From CBDFKB01 sp965248715 (GTDB lineage Bacteria; Pseudomonadota; Alphaproteobacteria; Rhizobiales; Rhizobiaceae): a stretch of 64,000 nt of DNA. Each line of letters starts with the position of its first letter. Positions within the stretch are counted from its first letter, which is position 1. The stretch lies in contig CBDFKB010000008.1 in the NCBI GenBank assembly GCA_965248715.1, forward strand, positions 434,001-498,000, in the 5' to 3' direction. The notes under the pieces were generated by a model. That model was not told where the DNA came from, ran no database searches, and was given only the letters and a program-made list of their open reading frames with translations. This document shows positions 1-8,795 of the stretch, in pieces. The position numbers and the translations under genes are program-made.

Positions 1-16
1 AAGGGCGGTATAGCTC

Positions 17-45
17 GGCACGGTTATCATTTTCGTGCCCTTTTT
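17..45 (+). terminator. Rho-independent terminator for a gene left of the window
   Basis: A 6-bp perfect stem GGCACG (17-22) and CGTGCC (34-39) encloses an 11-nt loop and is followed on the + strand by CTTTTT. It fits a terminator for a + strand gene ending before the window, convergent with the unknown protein whose stop codon lies at 44-46. Confidence 0.55.
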
Positions 46-1027
46 AGCTATGAGTGGTGAAAACAGTGGCGCAATTGCCCAACCGGACCAAATGCGGCCG
101 GTTGGCATCGAGGCTCAAAGGCGCGACACCGTCCAGTTGCGCCCATTCGGTTTCCCGATATTGCGCTGCCGGAGAATTAGCGCCCTCGCCAACGTAGGCT
201 ACGGTTTCCAGCCAAACACCACTCGGCCAGGATCCGCTGGATAAGGTGGCCCAAGTGGTGACATTGCCGCTAAAGTTGGCCGGCGTCATCGCCGAAGAGG
301 TTTTGACCGGGCCTTGGCTGACGTTCCATGAGTTTTGGACGCCGAGCGGGGCGCAAGTAATGCCAAAGGTAGAATTTGCCGGCAGGGTTCCGTGAATGGT
401 TGTGGTAAACAGGGTCGGCACCTGCTCGGCTTCCGGGTTGGAAAACTCATCCAGTTGTGCGTAATTTTGATGCGGGAAACCGTTCACAATGCGCAGATTG
501 CGGCCGCATACATTTTGATTGGTGCGCACCCAGGTAATATATTCCGCATAGGTGCCAAAATCGGCAGGCAATACCGGATCTTGGGTGTTCGAGGCAATGC
601 CAATCATGCAGAAATTGCTGCTGGCGACCCCATCCAAAAACAGCGGGCCATCACCCACCGCGATCCCACCGCTAGGGGTGCTGGCCAACGAAACATATGC
701 GTTGCCACTTTGGGTCTTCAATTTGTTATTCTTCCAAATCGAAGGGCGCATAAATAACGAAGCGTTGGCACGATAAACGGTGATGTAGTGACCGCTCAGC
801 GTTTGCGAAGAAAGGTTCTTCGCCCTGACATAGAAATAGTTCAACTTCGATCCAGTTTGAACCGGTTGGTTAGGGTCGCTGCTGTAATTGTTGGTGAAGA
901 AAGTTTTGGCGTCGGCTACTTGCGCATGCCCGATTAAATCAGGTGAGTGGTAAGGATAACCAGGAGAAGGAACGATTCCCGTGTCCTGCAAAGTATCCCG
1001 CATCATGAAACCATTAAACTCCGGCAT
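44..1027 (-). CDS. Hypothetical beta-rich protein (CARDB-like segment)
   Basis: I do not recognise a characterised family. The 327-residue protein has no signal peptide or membrane helix, is rich in Ser/Thr/Asn/Gly and reads like an all-beta fold. Residues of roughly 55-105 (NYFYVRAKNLSS, then a YRAN/PSIWKNN stretch) resemble the CARDB-type beta-sandwich modules seen in hypothetical proteins of other proteobacteria; this is inference from pattern only. Several Cys are scattered in the second half. The start is supported by AGGGAT a few bases upstream of ATG. It is separated from the kinase gene by about 280 bp and transcribed in the same direction. No function can be assigned. Confidence 0.7.
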   Translation of the reverse strand: MPEFNGFMMRDTLQDTGIVPSPGYPYHSPDLIGHAQVADAKTFFTNNYSSDPNQPVQTGSKLNYFYVRAKNLSSQTLSGHYITVYRANASLFMRPSIWKNNKLKTQSGNAYVSLASTPSGGIAVGDGPLFLDGVASSNFCMIGIASNTQDPVLPADFGTYAEYITWVRTNQNVCGRNLRIVNGFPHQNYAQLDEFSNPEAEQVPTLFTTTIHGTLPANSTFGITCAPLGVQNSWNVSQGPVKTSSAMTPANFSGNVTTWATLSSGSWPSGVWLETVAYVGEGANSPAAQYRETEWAQLDGVAPLSLDANRPHLVRLGNCATVFTTHS

Positions 1028-1308
1028 AATTTATCCCTATAAATATTCCGCAAAACTCCATGTTATATGCACTAATAAAATTTGTACAGATTTATATTCA
1101 AACACCAGCAGAAATGTTCTGGAATTTGTGTTTCCAATTGAACAAAGACCTACGCAGACAGCCCGCGCATTGGTTCCATTGTTCACGATTATAGCGGTCA
1201 AATGGGTCAGGATTTTCGGCCACCGAAAACAGCCGAAATGCCCGCCATCGCCGCCTGTAGATCGACGCGACGCGACGGAAAGGGTTTTCGGCTAAGCTGC
1301 AGATGAGC
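1028..1308. other. Intergenic region with short hairpin
   Basis: This 281-bp gap separates two - strand genes. It carries a perfect 7-bp hairpin TTTTCGG-CCA-CCGAAAA at 1213-1229. Neither strand shows a clear T-run after it, so it is only a weak candidate for a terminator of the kinase gene. The ribosome site of the left-hand gene lies at the other end. Nothing else is apparent. Confidence 0.3.
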
Positions 1309-4300
1309 TTAGTCAGCCAGCACCCGGGTGGTTGGGAAATTGACATGCACCAGGGTGCCCTCGCCAGGGGTGCTTTCGATGTCGAAATAGGCCCGGTTGG
1401 CCTCGACCAAGGCCTTGGTCAGCGGCAGGCCGAGCCCGGTGCCGCGCACTTGGTTTTCCCGCACGGCGCCGGTCTGCTGAAATGGCTGCATTGCGATCTG
1501 GATATCTTTTTCGCTCATGCCGCGTCCGGTATCGCGTACTTTCAGCGCCACTTCACCACTTTCTTCATAGGCACTCGACACGATCACCTGGCCGTTTTCC
1601 GGCGTGAATTTGATCGCGTTTGATACCAAATTGAGCACGATTTGGCGGATACTTCTTGCGTCTGCTACCACCTTCGGTACCGCGTTTGACAGCGAGGTGC
1701 GGATAATCACCCGCTCGCCGTTGGCGCTCGGCTGCAACAGTGCCACAGTTTCGCCAACCACCTGGTTGAGATCAACCGCCTCAAAGGTCAGTTCCATCTT
1801 GCCGGCTTCGATTTTGGAAATGTCGAGCAAATCGTTGATCAGATCAAGCACGTGGATGCCCGAGCGATTGATGTCGCGCAAATATTCGCGGTAGCGGTCA
1901 TTATTGATCGGCCCGAAACGTTCACCAATCATCACGTCGGAAAATCCGATAATTGCGTTCAGCGGGGTACGGATTTCATGGCTGATCCGGGCCAGGAAAT
2001 CAGATTTCTGGTCGCTCGCTTCCTCCGCCTTGCGCCGCGATGCGGTCAGTTCTTCCTCCGCCTGTTTCCACTGGGTAATATCGCGCAATACCGCGCAAAA
2101 AGCTCCGTCCTCGCCAATCCGCCCCAGGGTCATGAACAACGGGATCATACCACCGCCAGCTTCAAGCCCGATCACCTCACGGCCATCATTTAGAACGCCG
2201 GCGACCCCTGGTGCGGTAAGACCGGCCAAATAGTCGGTTGCCGATTGCTGGCTTTCGCGGGCAAACAGGGTCGAAAAATGCTGGCCCACAAGATCGGCAG
2301 CGTCGTGGCCAAATAACGCCTGTGCCGAACCGCTGACTGAGCGAATGAGCCCATCTTGCTCAATCACGATGATGCCGTCGGTGGCGGTCTCGAGAATGTC
2401 GTTGAGTTCGCGGACACGGATTTGGTTCAACTGGTCGCTAGCACCAACACCGGCGGCCTCGGTATCGGGCGCCAGGAATGACAATAGTAGCGCCTTTTCG
2501 CCGTCCCATGGCACTTTGTGTAGATGGGCCTCGACATCGATCACTTCGCCGTCCAACGCATGTAGCGCCACCAGGCCCTGTCGCTCCGGCTGGATTTCCA
2601 TGCCGCCACCGAACAGCACGGCAATGCCACCCGCATCGGCCAGCGCCTGCGGGCTGGCATAGCCGGTCAACTCCAGCAATTTGGTATTGGCGTGCAAAAT
2701 GCGATCGCCGCGGTATGCGATCACCGGGATTGGCAGGTCTTCCAGCAAGGCTCGGCCATAACCGGCGTCGTCCGGGCCGCTTTTCTTGTTGGCCGGTTCG
2801 TCAGTTGCCGGTTCCGCCTCAATCGGATCGATCTGCGGTCTGTCGAAATCAGCAAATGGTGCCAACGGGGCTGCGGCATCAGCGTCTTTGCTGTCAATCA
2901 ACCCAAACCCGGTGGAGTTGGCCGGGTGTTCATCATCGTCCGGGCCGGAATTGTCGACCTGCCATTCGGCATCCGAGGTCTTGCGCAATCGTTTGCCGAT
3001 TTCCGAAAAGGCCAGTGCTTCGCGTTCACCCATCGGCTCGCTTGGGCCTTGATCGACGGGTCCGTCACGCTCGCGCTTGCGGACAACATCATCGCCCAGC
3101 CGGTCGGCCAGGTTGACAATATTGCCGGAACCGCTTGTAGGCTGTACCGGCACAATGTGGCCTGGCATTAGGGACAAGCCGATTTCATCGGGATCGACGA
3201 TTGCATCGGCAGTGCGGATGATGCCGAAACCGCGAAAACCTTCGAAATTTCGCCCGCTGTCATAGGTTGGCAATGCTGCCAGGTCGACCGGCACCTGAAG
3301 ATCGGTGCCCTGGACTGGCCATAGAACCGATTTGCCCGACCAAGTGTCGCTACGCTCGAGCAACTGGGCGATCTGGCGGTCGTTATCCATCCCGAACACG
3401 GTTGCGAGATTGCGCCAACTGCGTCCCACCACATCGGCAGCATTGGGACCGACCGTGCTTGCTAATTCGTCCGACACGGAAGTAAATTTCTGTTCGGTGT
3501 CGATGACCCAGGCAAATCGCACCGGCTTGGCATCCGGGCTAAACGCAAAACCTGAAGGCTTCAACATCTCGTCGCCGGTGTTTTTGGTGTCAGTATCGGT
3601 AAAGTCAGCCTGGGTGCCGGCGATGAGAATAGTGTCATGCTCGTCGACAGTTTCGGCGGCGGGTGTGTCGACCTCAATCTCCATATGATCGGCTTGGTTT
3701 TCTGAGATATCGTTGTCCATATTGCCGATTTCTGAGAAATTAGCGACTGGCGGGTTTTCCGGTTCGAGTGCGCGTTCGTTGGCCACCGAAGTGGTACGTG
3801 GCAGCTGGGGAAAATACCAGGCATCGAGGTCGGAGTAGCGCCGGCTCGCCTCATCTGGTGGGTTTGGACCGGGTTGGTCGGCTAACGCTGGCACCTGCGC
3901 TGCGCTCAACGCCTCCGCTTCGACTGATGTACCTGTATCAATCGTTGCATGATCGACGGTTTTGCTTGGTTGGCTTTGTTTTGTAGCCCAATCGGTGTTG
4001 CCTTTGTCGGCGTCATTATCGACATCTGCGGCTTGTTGTTTGGTGGCATCTTCCCGCCAGCCGTCTTCCCTCTCATTTTCAGGCGCTGCTGCCGGCTCGG
4101 CTTTTCTTGTGTCAAGGCTGCCATTTTTACTACTTTCCGGCAAATTTTCGTCGTTGCTGGCCTTTATGGCGCTTGCGGCTAGCACGACCCCGGTAGCGCC
4201 TGCGGCTGTGCCAAGCACGCCGCTCGGTTGCAGCGAATTTTCGATTTCCTCGCCCGCTAGTGCCACAAACCAGAAACGCGAACCGCTCGGGTTAAGCGCC

Positions 4301-4917
4301 AAGGTTAGGGCGTGGGCGGCGGTGCCGTCAGCGAGTTCCATTGGTTCGTCATGATGTGGCAGGCCACTGGTTCCGGTTTCCTCGATCAACCGTTCGATCT
4401 GATCGCTGGAAAACTCCGCATCGCCAAATTCACCCGAGGCTGCAATCGGTAATCCGAACCGGTCTACTACAGCTGCGACATCGAACATGCTCTTAAGGGC
4501 GGCAATCCAGTCCGACGCCACAACATGCTCAGCCTTGCTTTCCACCAGTTTGCGGTCCTGGCTGGTCAACAATATGCCGGAGCGTTCCTCATCAATGGCA
4601 AAATGTTGCAAATTGCACTGCACCAGATCCGATCTTAGCCCTTGGCTAATGCGGATACTGCGCACGATGGCGTTGTCGCCGTCAATCTGGGCCGATGCGT
4701 TTTCGATCTGGCGCACCACGGTAGCCGAATGCAGAAGCGGTTCCGACAATAGCGTCCATACGCTGCCGTTACCGAACAGCGCACAGGCCGCCGCGTTCGC
4801 CCACATCACATTTATGATATTGTGGGAAAATAGGATCGCGGGTTCGGCTGACAGAACTTTTTCGGTTAGCGCCGGACGGGCGGTAAGCTCAATAAAACGC
4901 AACTGCTGATCGTGCAT
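1309..4917 (-). CDS. pdhS: PAS-domain sensor histidine kinase, PdhS/DivJ/PleC family
   Basis: This is a cytoplasmic histidine kinase of 1202 residues with no membrane helices. After a long acidic, low-complexity N-terminal half (about 1-700) come two PAS domains (about 720-790 and 830-940), a HisKA domain with phospho-acceptor His980 in SHEIRTPLN, then a HATPase_c domain with N box (NLVSNAIKF), G1 (DTGRGMS) and G2 (RGTGLGLPL). The HisKA block GFSDVMIGERFGP and the following LINDLLDISKIEAGK are typical of the alphaproteobacterial PdhS/DivJ/PleC group, which acts on the essential single-domain regulator DivK and controls asymmetric division. The assignment to PdhS rather than another paralogue is inference. 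No response regulator lies next to it. Known PdhS proteins are somewhat shorter (about 1000 residues); the extra length is in the acidic linker. Confidence 0.85.
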   Translation of the reverse strand: MHDQQLRFIELTARPALTEKVLSAEPAILFSHNIINVMWANAAACALFGNGSVWTLLSEPLLHSATVVRQIENASAQIDGDNAIVRSIRISQGLRSDLVQCNLQHFAIDEERSGILLTSQDRKLVESKAEHVVASDWIAALKSMFDVAAVVDRFGLPIAASGEFGDAEFSSDQIERLIEETGTSGLPHHDEPMELADGTAAHALTLALNPSGSRFWFVALAGEEIENSLQPSGVLGTAAGATGVVLAASAIKASNDENLPESSKNGSLDTRKAEPAAAPENEREDGWREDATKQQAADVDNDADKGNTDWATKQSQPSKTVDHATIDTGTSVEAEALSAAQVPALADQPGPNPPDEASRRYSDLDAWYFPQLPRTTSVANERALEPENPPVANFSEIGNMDNDISENQADHMEIEVDTPAAETVDEHDTILIAGTQADFTDTDTKNTGDEMLKPSGFAFSPDAKPVRFAWVIDTEQKFTSVSDELASTVGPNAADVVGRSWRNLATVFGMDNDRQIAQLLERSDTWSGKSVLWPVQGTDLQVPVDLAALPTYDSGRNFEGFRGFGIIRTADAIVDPDEIGLSLMPGHIVPVQPTSGSGNIVNLADRLGDDVVRKRERDGPVDQGPSEPMGEREALAFSEIGKRLRKTSDAEWQVDNSGPDDDEHPANSTGFGLIDSKDADAAAPLAPFADFDRPQIDPIEAEPATDEPANKKSGPDDAGYGRALLEDLPIPVIAYRGDRILHANTKLLELTGYASPQALADAGGIAVLFGGGMEIQPERQGLVALHALDGEVIDVEAHLHKVPWDGEKALLLSFLAPDTEAAGVGASDQLNQIRVRELNDILETATDGIIVIEQDGLIRSVSGSAQALFGHDAADLVGQHFSTLFARESQQSATDYLAGLTAPGVAGVLNDGREVIGLEAGGGMIPLFMTLGRIGEDGAFCAVLRDITQWKQAEEELTASRRKAEEASDQKSDFLARISHEIRTPLNAIIGFSDVMIGERFGPINNDRYREYLRDINRSGIHVLDLINDLLDISKIEAGKMELTFEAVDLNQVVGETVALLQPSANGERVIIRTSLSNAVPKVVADARSIRQIVLNLVSNAIKFTPENGQVIVSSAYEESGEVALKVRDTGRGMSEKDIQIAMQPFQQTGAVRENQVRGTGLGLPLTKALVEANRAYFDIESTPGEGTLVHVNFPTTRVLAD

Positions 4918-5304
4918 GACATACTCAAGATACTTTTCGCCAATTCCAACTAGGATAAACCGACGCTAGGTCCACTACCGTTCAAATGCATGACGGACCC
5001 GGGACGATCAATCGGCGGTTTAACACTTCGTTAATAATAGCGATTGTTCGCGCGGTCCAACGTTTTTGCTGCTTAAAGGCCGGGTATCGACGGCAAGGGT
5101 TAACGCGACAGGCGGCACTATGTTGTTCAATTAGAGAAAATTCCGGCCATACGGGATCGCTTGATGGTGCCAAATCAGCCCAACCAGCGAGGCGAGCAGC
5201 GCGCTGCGATACTGGTATCTCACAAACTGCTCAACCAAACTGATGGGCTGATCTGGCCCACCGGAGGCCGATTTTTAGCGCCTTCGGAACTTTGTTGGGC
5301 TTTC

Positions 5305-5474
5305 CTAGTGGTTCGATTCCAACATTTGCGTCCCGTCGCAACATTGTGGTTTGCAAATCTTGGCAACAAAAGAACCACTAGCAAGATATTGAATCTAGTG
5401 GAATTTTTTAAATTTGACATCTGACAAACGACGAAGCTGCAAATGGGTGCCAAATGTCAAATTCATTCCACTAG
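5305..5474. repeat. Pair of inverted repeats with CTAGTGG ends
   Basis: Two stem-forming elements sit back to back in the non-coding DNA upstream of the kinase. The first has arms CTAGTGGTTC (5305-5314) and GAACCACTAG (5372-5381), perfect over 10 bp. The second has arms at 5395-5420 and 5454-5474, both ending in CTAGTGG and sharing an AATTTGACAT core with a small indel. The sharing of the CTAGTGG end suggests a miniature inverted-repeat element or nested insertions. No ORF is encoded. Confidence 0.6.
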
Positions 5475-5497
5475 TGGTCGTTAAGACCAAGGCGTAA

Positions 5498-5655
5498 TAC
5501 CAGCTGCGGCTATCTTTGCTCTACTGCGTTTGTAGGTTCTCGCTCACGGCAATTCTTCGCTTCGCTCAGGCCTGCGCGGGCGCGGCGCATAAGCGCCGGT
5601 TCGCTCTTCGCGAACTATTTTCAGTCAATAGGTTAGAAGCAAATGCGGCTGGTAT
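5498..5655. repeat. Possible small MITE-like element
   Basis: A stretch of about 158 bp is bounded by imperfect inverted arms (ATACCAGCTGCGG at 5498-5510 and GCGGCTGGTAT ending at 5655; about 10 of 13 positions pair). It contains further local palindromes such as GCGGCGCATAAGCGCC. The rest of 4918-5925 shows no gene. Confidence 0.35.
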
Positions 5656-5726
5656 AAATCCCGCCTTGCCAGCAGACGCGGAAAATCGGTCAAGCGTTAC
5701 CGCATGGTCGAAACTTGCTCTAGAGA

Positions 5727-5825
5727 GTGTCACCTAAAAGTGGGTACCGGTTTTGAGAAAAATGACACGCATAAACAAAGAAATAGTGCGACGAAGCTAT
5801 TCCAACGCTTGGTGACAAGCGCTAG
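5727..5825 (+). repeat. 99-bp dispersed repeat, copy A
   Basis: This 99-bp sequence from GTGTCACC to AAGCGCTAG has a second copy in inverse orientation at 21112-21210 with about a dozen mismatches. It contains an imperfect palindrome around GTGGGTACCGG. It does not encode a protein and has the character of a rhizobial intergenic repeat element. The 16 bp before it (5708-5723, TCGAAACTTGCTCTAG) recur at 54492-54507 with one change, just before the IS5 remnant. Confidence 0.75.
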
Positions 5826-5925
5826 TGGGTTTGGCCGTTCAAACCCGCGATGATTTTCGATATCGTTCGGTGGCCGGGCACTCTTGCAAAACAAACCCTG
5901 GGAAAGTATGTCACAACGGCTTCGT

Positions 5926-6002
5926 GCGGTTGTAGCTCAGTTGGTTAGAGCGCTGGATTGTGGCTCCAGAGGTCGGTGGTTCAAATCCACTCAACCGTAC
6001 CA
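5926..6002 (+). tRNA. tRNA-His (anticodon GTG)
   Basis: The 77-nt gene folds as a standard cloverleaf with anticodon GTG in the loop GGATTGTGGCTCC, a D arm TAGCTCAGTTGG, the T arm GGTTCAAATCC and an encoded 3' CCA. The acceptor stem pairs GCGGTTG with CAACCGT, leaving A at position 73, so there is no G-1:C73 pair. That variant is known from many alphaproteobacteria, whose HisRS recognises tRNA-His without G-1. It stands alone. Confidence 0.93.
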
Positions 6003-6048
6003 TCTCCCCCGCTAATCCTCCGGTTTTCAATGGTGTTGGCCTGTATAA

Positions 6049-6374
6049 TTAGCCAGCCATTTTCAGTTTCATGGCGAGGGTGACCCCACCGATACCCATG
6101 TTTGGTCGGCCGTTATGCCAAGTCCATAGCCATTGTGTGGCCTGCGCTTGTGCCACCGCTATCGCTATCGCTCAAAGATGTTGTGTGCCAGCCATTGACC
6201 ACGCACGGCGCGATTGTAGCGCTCGATATAGGCGTTCTGCTGCGGCTTGCCGCGCCACTCAACAATCCGGTCCAAGCTGTGCACAACCCGGTCGGCAGGC
6301 AAGGAGAAATCCGCCTTAATACCAAGACCTTGGCGGTTGAAGCCATCCAGTACGTTGAGTGCTCGGCGAACAAA
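6049..6374 (-). pseudogene. IS3-family transposase OrfB remnant
   Basis: The - strand reads as the C-terminal part of an IS3-family integrase (IS51-like): NVLDGFNRQGLGI, DFSLPADRV, then QQNAYIERYNR and, after a frameshift, ATQWLWTWHNGRPNMGI and the end KLKMAG. Between WRGKP and QQNAYIERYNR about 35 residues expected in this family, including the second catalytic Asp (DNGPE) region, are missing. A stop follows the IFER block, and the rest continues in another frame. The N-terminal half and OrfA are absent. It is a dead fragment lying between tRNA-His and the Liv operon. Confidence 0.85.
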
Positions 6375-6497
6375 CCTTGCCTACCGAACATCGACACGGT
6401 ACACATTGTATCGGCTAAACTGTCGCATCGGCTATGATGCACAGCGACGGCACGGATTCGTTGATCAACGTACGAAATCCTAATGAGAGGAATACAG

Positions 6498-7706
6498 ATG
6501 AAAATTACCCGAAATTTTGCTCTTGCTGCGGCTGCTGCCGCAGCGTTGGCGCTCACTGCGCCTGGCGCTACTGCGGACACCATCAAACTCGGTGCGGCAG
6601 TATCGAAAACCGGAAAATATTCAACCAACGGCGCCCACACCATGAATGGCTACAATCTGGCGGTTGAAATGATCAACAATGCCGGCGGTGTAATTTTCGG
6701 TGGCAAATCGCATATGCTGGAAGTGCAATATTATGACGACGAATCGACCCCGGCCCGCGGCGCCCAATTAGCAGAAAAACTGATCCAGCAGGACGGCATC
6801 GAATTCCTTCTGGGGCCTTATTCGTCCGGCCTAACCAAAGCAATTGCTCCAGTCACGGAAAAATATGGGGTGCCGATGGTGGAAGCCAATGGCGCCTCGC
6901 GGTCGCTGTTTACCCAGGGCTATAAAAATCTGTTCGCGGTGCTGTCGACATCGGAACAATATCTTGCTTCCGCCGTGGCGCTTGCCGCCGAAGTCGCCGA
7001 AGCCGCCGGCAAAAGTCCGTCGGACGTAAAATTGGCCGGTGCGTTTGAAAACGATCCGTTTTCGCAAGACATCCGTGCTGGTGTGCTGGCCGATGCGGAA
7101 AGATTAGGCATACAGGTGGTGATCGATGATAAACTGCCGCCTGAACTCAACGACATGTCGGCGACGCTGACCAAGGTCAAGGCGCTTAAGCCGGACATCT
7201 TGGTGGTTTCCGGCCATTCCAAGGGCGCTATACTGGCGATCCGGCAGATGACGGAAATGGGCGTTGAAGTGCCGATGCTGGCGATGACCCATTGCGACTC
7301 CGCCGACATTATCGGCAATTTTGGCGATGATTCGGAAGGAACACTGTGTGCTTCACAGTGGGCGCCGAGCCTGACCTACCAGGACGACGTGTTCGGCACC
7401 GCGGCTGATTTCGCTGCCAAGTTCAAGGAAGTCTATGACTACGCACCGCCCTATCAGGCTGCCGAATCGGCCGCCGCGGTGCTGGTATTTGCCAATGCAA
7501 TCCAACGGGCCGGTTCAACGGATCGGGCCGCAGTGCGCGATGCGCTTGCTTCGACCGATTTCCAGACCTTTTACGGCAATATAGATTTTGACGAAACTGG
7601 TAAGAACACTGCCAAGCCGATGGTCCTGTTTCAAGTCCAGGACGGCGAGTACAAGGTGGTGGCACCGACCGCATGGGCAGCCTCGGAACTGCGTCATCCA
7701 CGCTAG
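6498..7706 (+). CDS. Liv-type ABC transporter substrate-binding protein
   Basis: This is a periplasmic binding protein of the branched-chain amino acid (LivK/Peripla_BP_6) family, 402 residues. Residues 1 to about 27 form a signal peptide (KITR followed by an Ala-rich stretch, cleavage near ATA-DT), and the mature protein begins with IKLGAAVSKTGKYS, the usual first strand of the fold. The ATG at 6498 is preferred over an in-frame ATG at 6483 because GAGAGG lies 7 bases before it. It heads the cluster livK-H-M-G-F. The substrate cannot be read from sequence; branched-chain amino acids are the family default, but amides, urea or aromatic compounds are also bound by relatives. Confidence 0.88.
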   Translation: MKITRNFALAAAAAAALALTAPGATADTIKLGAAVSKTGKYSTNGAHTMNGYNLAVEMINNAGGVIFGGKSHMLEVQYYDDESTPARGAQLAEKLIQQDGIEFLLGPYSSGLTKAIAPVTEKYGVPMVEANGASRSLFTQGYKNLFAVLSTSEQYLASAVALAAEVAEAAGKSPSDVKLAGAFENDPFSQDIRAGVLADAERLGIQVVIDDKLPPELNDMSATLTKVKALKPDILVVSGHSKGAILAIRQMTEMGVEVPMLAMTHCDSADIIGNFGDDSEGTLCASQWAPSLTYQDDVFGTAADFAAKFKEVYDYAPPYQAAESAAAVLVFANAIQRAGSTDRAAVRDALASTDFQTFYGNIDFDETGKNTAKPMVLFQVQDGEYKVVAPTAWAASELRHPR

Positions 7707-7895
7707 GAACCGCAAACTGGTTATTGGCACACGATAATTACCGGCCCGGAAGGCTGGTTTGCCAATCGGGGTCGCTTCATCCAATTATCGGATGCGGCGG
7801 TCCCGGCATGGGCAGCAGTGCAATTTGAGCATATTTCCTGATTGAGCTAGTTCCGTGCCGCTAATCATGTGGGTGCGCCAACACAGGTCGAGGCG

Positions 7896-8795
7896 ATGAG
7901 CAATATAGACATTTTGATCCAGGCGCCGATATTCAACATCCAGCTCATTCTTGACGGCTTATTGATCGGCGCACTGTTTGCACTCGCTGCATACGGAATG
8001 GCCCTGGTGTGGGGGGTGATGAACATCATCAACATCGTGCAGGGCGAGTTCGTGATCCTCGGTGGCTTTGTTTGCTGGACCCTGGCCGAGGCCGGCGGGC
8101 CACCACTGCTAGGCATTCCATTGGCGATGATCGCGTTATTCGTGCTCGGCTATGTGCTCTACAAACTGGTGATCTTCCGCTTGGTTGACCGCGACCTGTT
8201 CAACTCGTTGCTGGCGACCTTCGGCATGTCGATTTTGTTGCAACAATTGATGAACGAGGTGTTCGGTGCCGATGTACGAATCGTCGACACGAACCTTGAG
8301 AGTTGGTTCTTTGTTGACCGCATGGTCGCGGTGCCGCAAATCAAATTACTGGCGCTTGTGCTGACGATTATTATTGCTGCGGCGTTGGTAATTTTCATGC
8401 GCTATTCGAGGCTCGGCCAGGCGATCAGGGCAACGGCGCAAAACGCCCGGGCGGCGCGTATTCTTGGGATTGATACCGATCGTGTCTATGCGATCACCTA
8501 TGGTATCAACGCGGCAGTGTGCGGTGCCGCCGGCGCTTTGGTGGTGATGAGTTTGACGATCCACCCGTTCCAGGGCCTCGCCTACACCGTGCGTTCGTTT
8601 ACCGTGGTGGTGGTGGCAGGTCTTGGGAATATCTCTGGCGTCGTCGTAGCGGCGCTCGGGCTTGGCATGGCCGAACAATATGCCGGCTTTATCCTAGGTG
8701 CGGAATACCAACTCGCCTTCGTCTATCTGCTGTTGGTGGTAATTTTGATGTACCGTTCCTTCATGCTTGGTCGGCAAAGGAAGTTTCTTAAATGA
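7896..8795 (+). CDS. livH: Liv-type ABC transporter permease 1 (LivH)
   Basis: This inner-membrane permease of the LivH family is about 300 residues with roughly eight hydrophobic helices. Family signs are GLLIGALFALAAYGMALVWG near the N terminus and RATAQNARAARILGI, the cytoplasmic loop that contacts the ATPases. An upstream in-frame start at 7869 is possible; 7896 is chosen because MSNID matches typical starts. It lies 190 bp after the binding-protein gene, a gap with no other ORF, and its last codon overlaps the livM start by 4 bp (ATGA), indicating translational coupling. Confidence 0.88.
   Translation: MSNIDILIQAPIFNIQLILDGLLIGALFALAAYGMALVWGVMNIINIVQGEFVILGGFVCWTLAEAGGPPLLGIPLAMIALFVLGYVLYKLVIFRLVDRDLFNSLLATFGMSILLQQLMNEVFGADVRIVDTNLESWFFVDRMVAVPQIKLLALVLTIIIAAALVIFMRYSRLGQAIRATAQNARAARILGIDTDRVYAITYGINAAVCGAAGALVVMSLTIHPFQGLAYTVRSFTVVVVAGLGNISGVVVAALGLGMAEQYAGFILGAEYQLAFVYLLLVVILMYRSFMLGRQRKFLK

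Noticed and set aside
1213..1229. Terminator of the PdhS-like gene
   Set aside because: The stem is perfect but neither side has a T run; kept only as a note in the intergenic entry.
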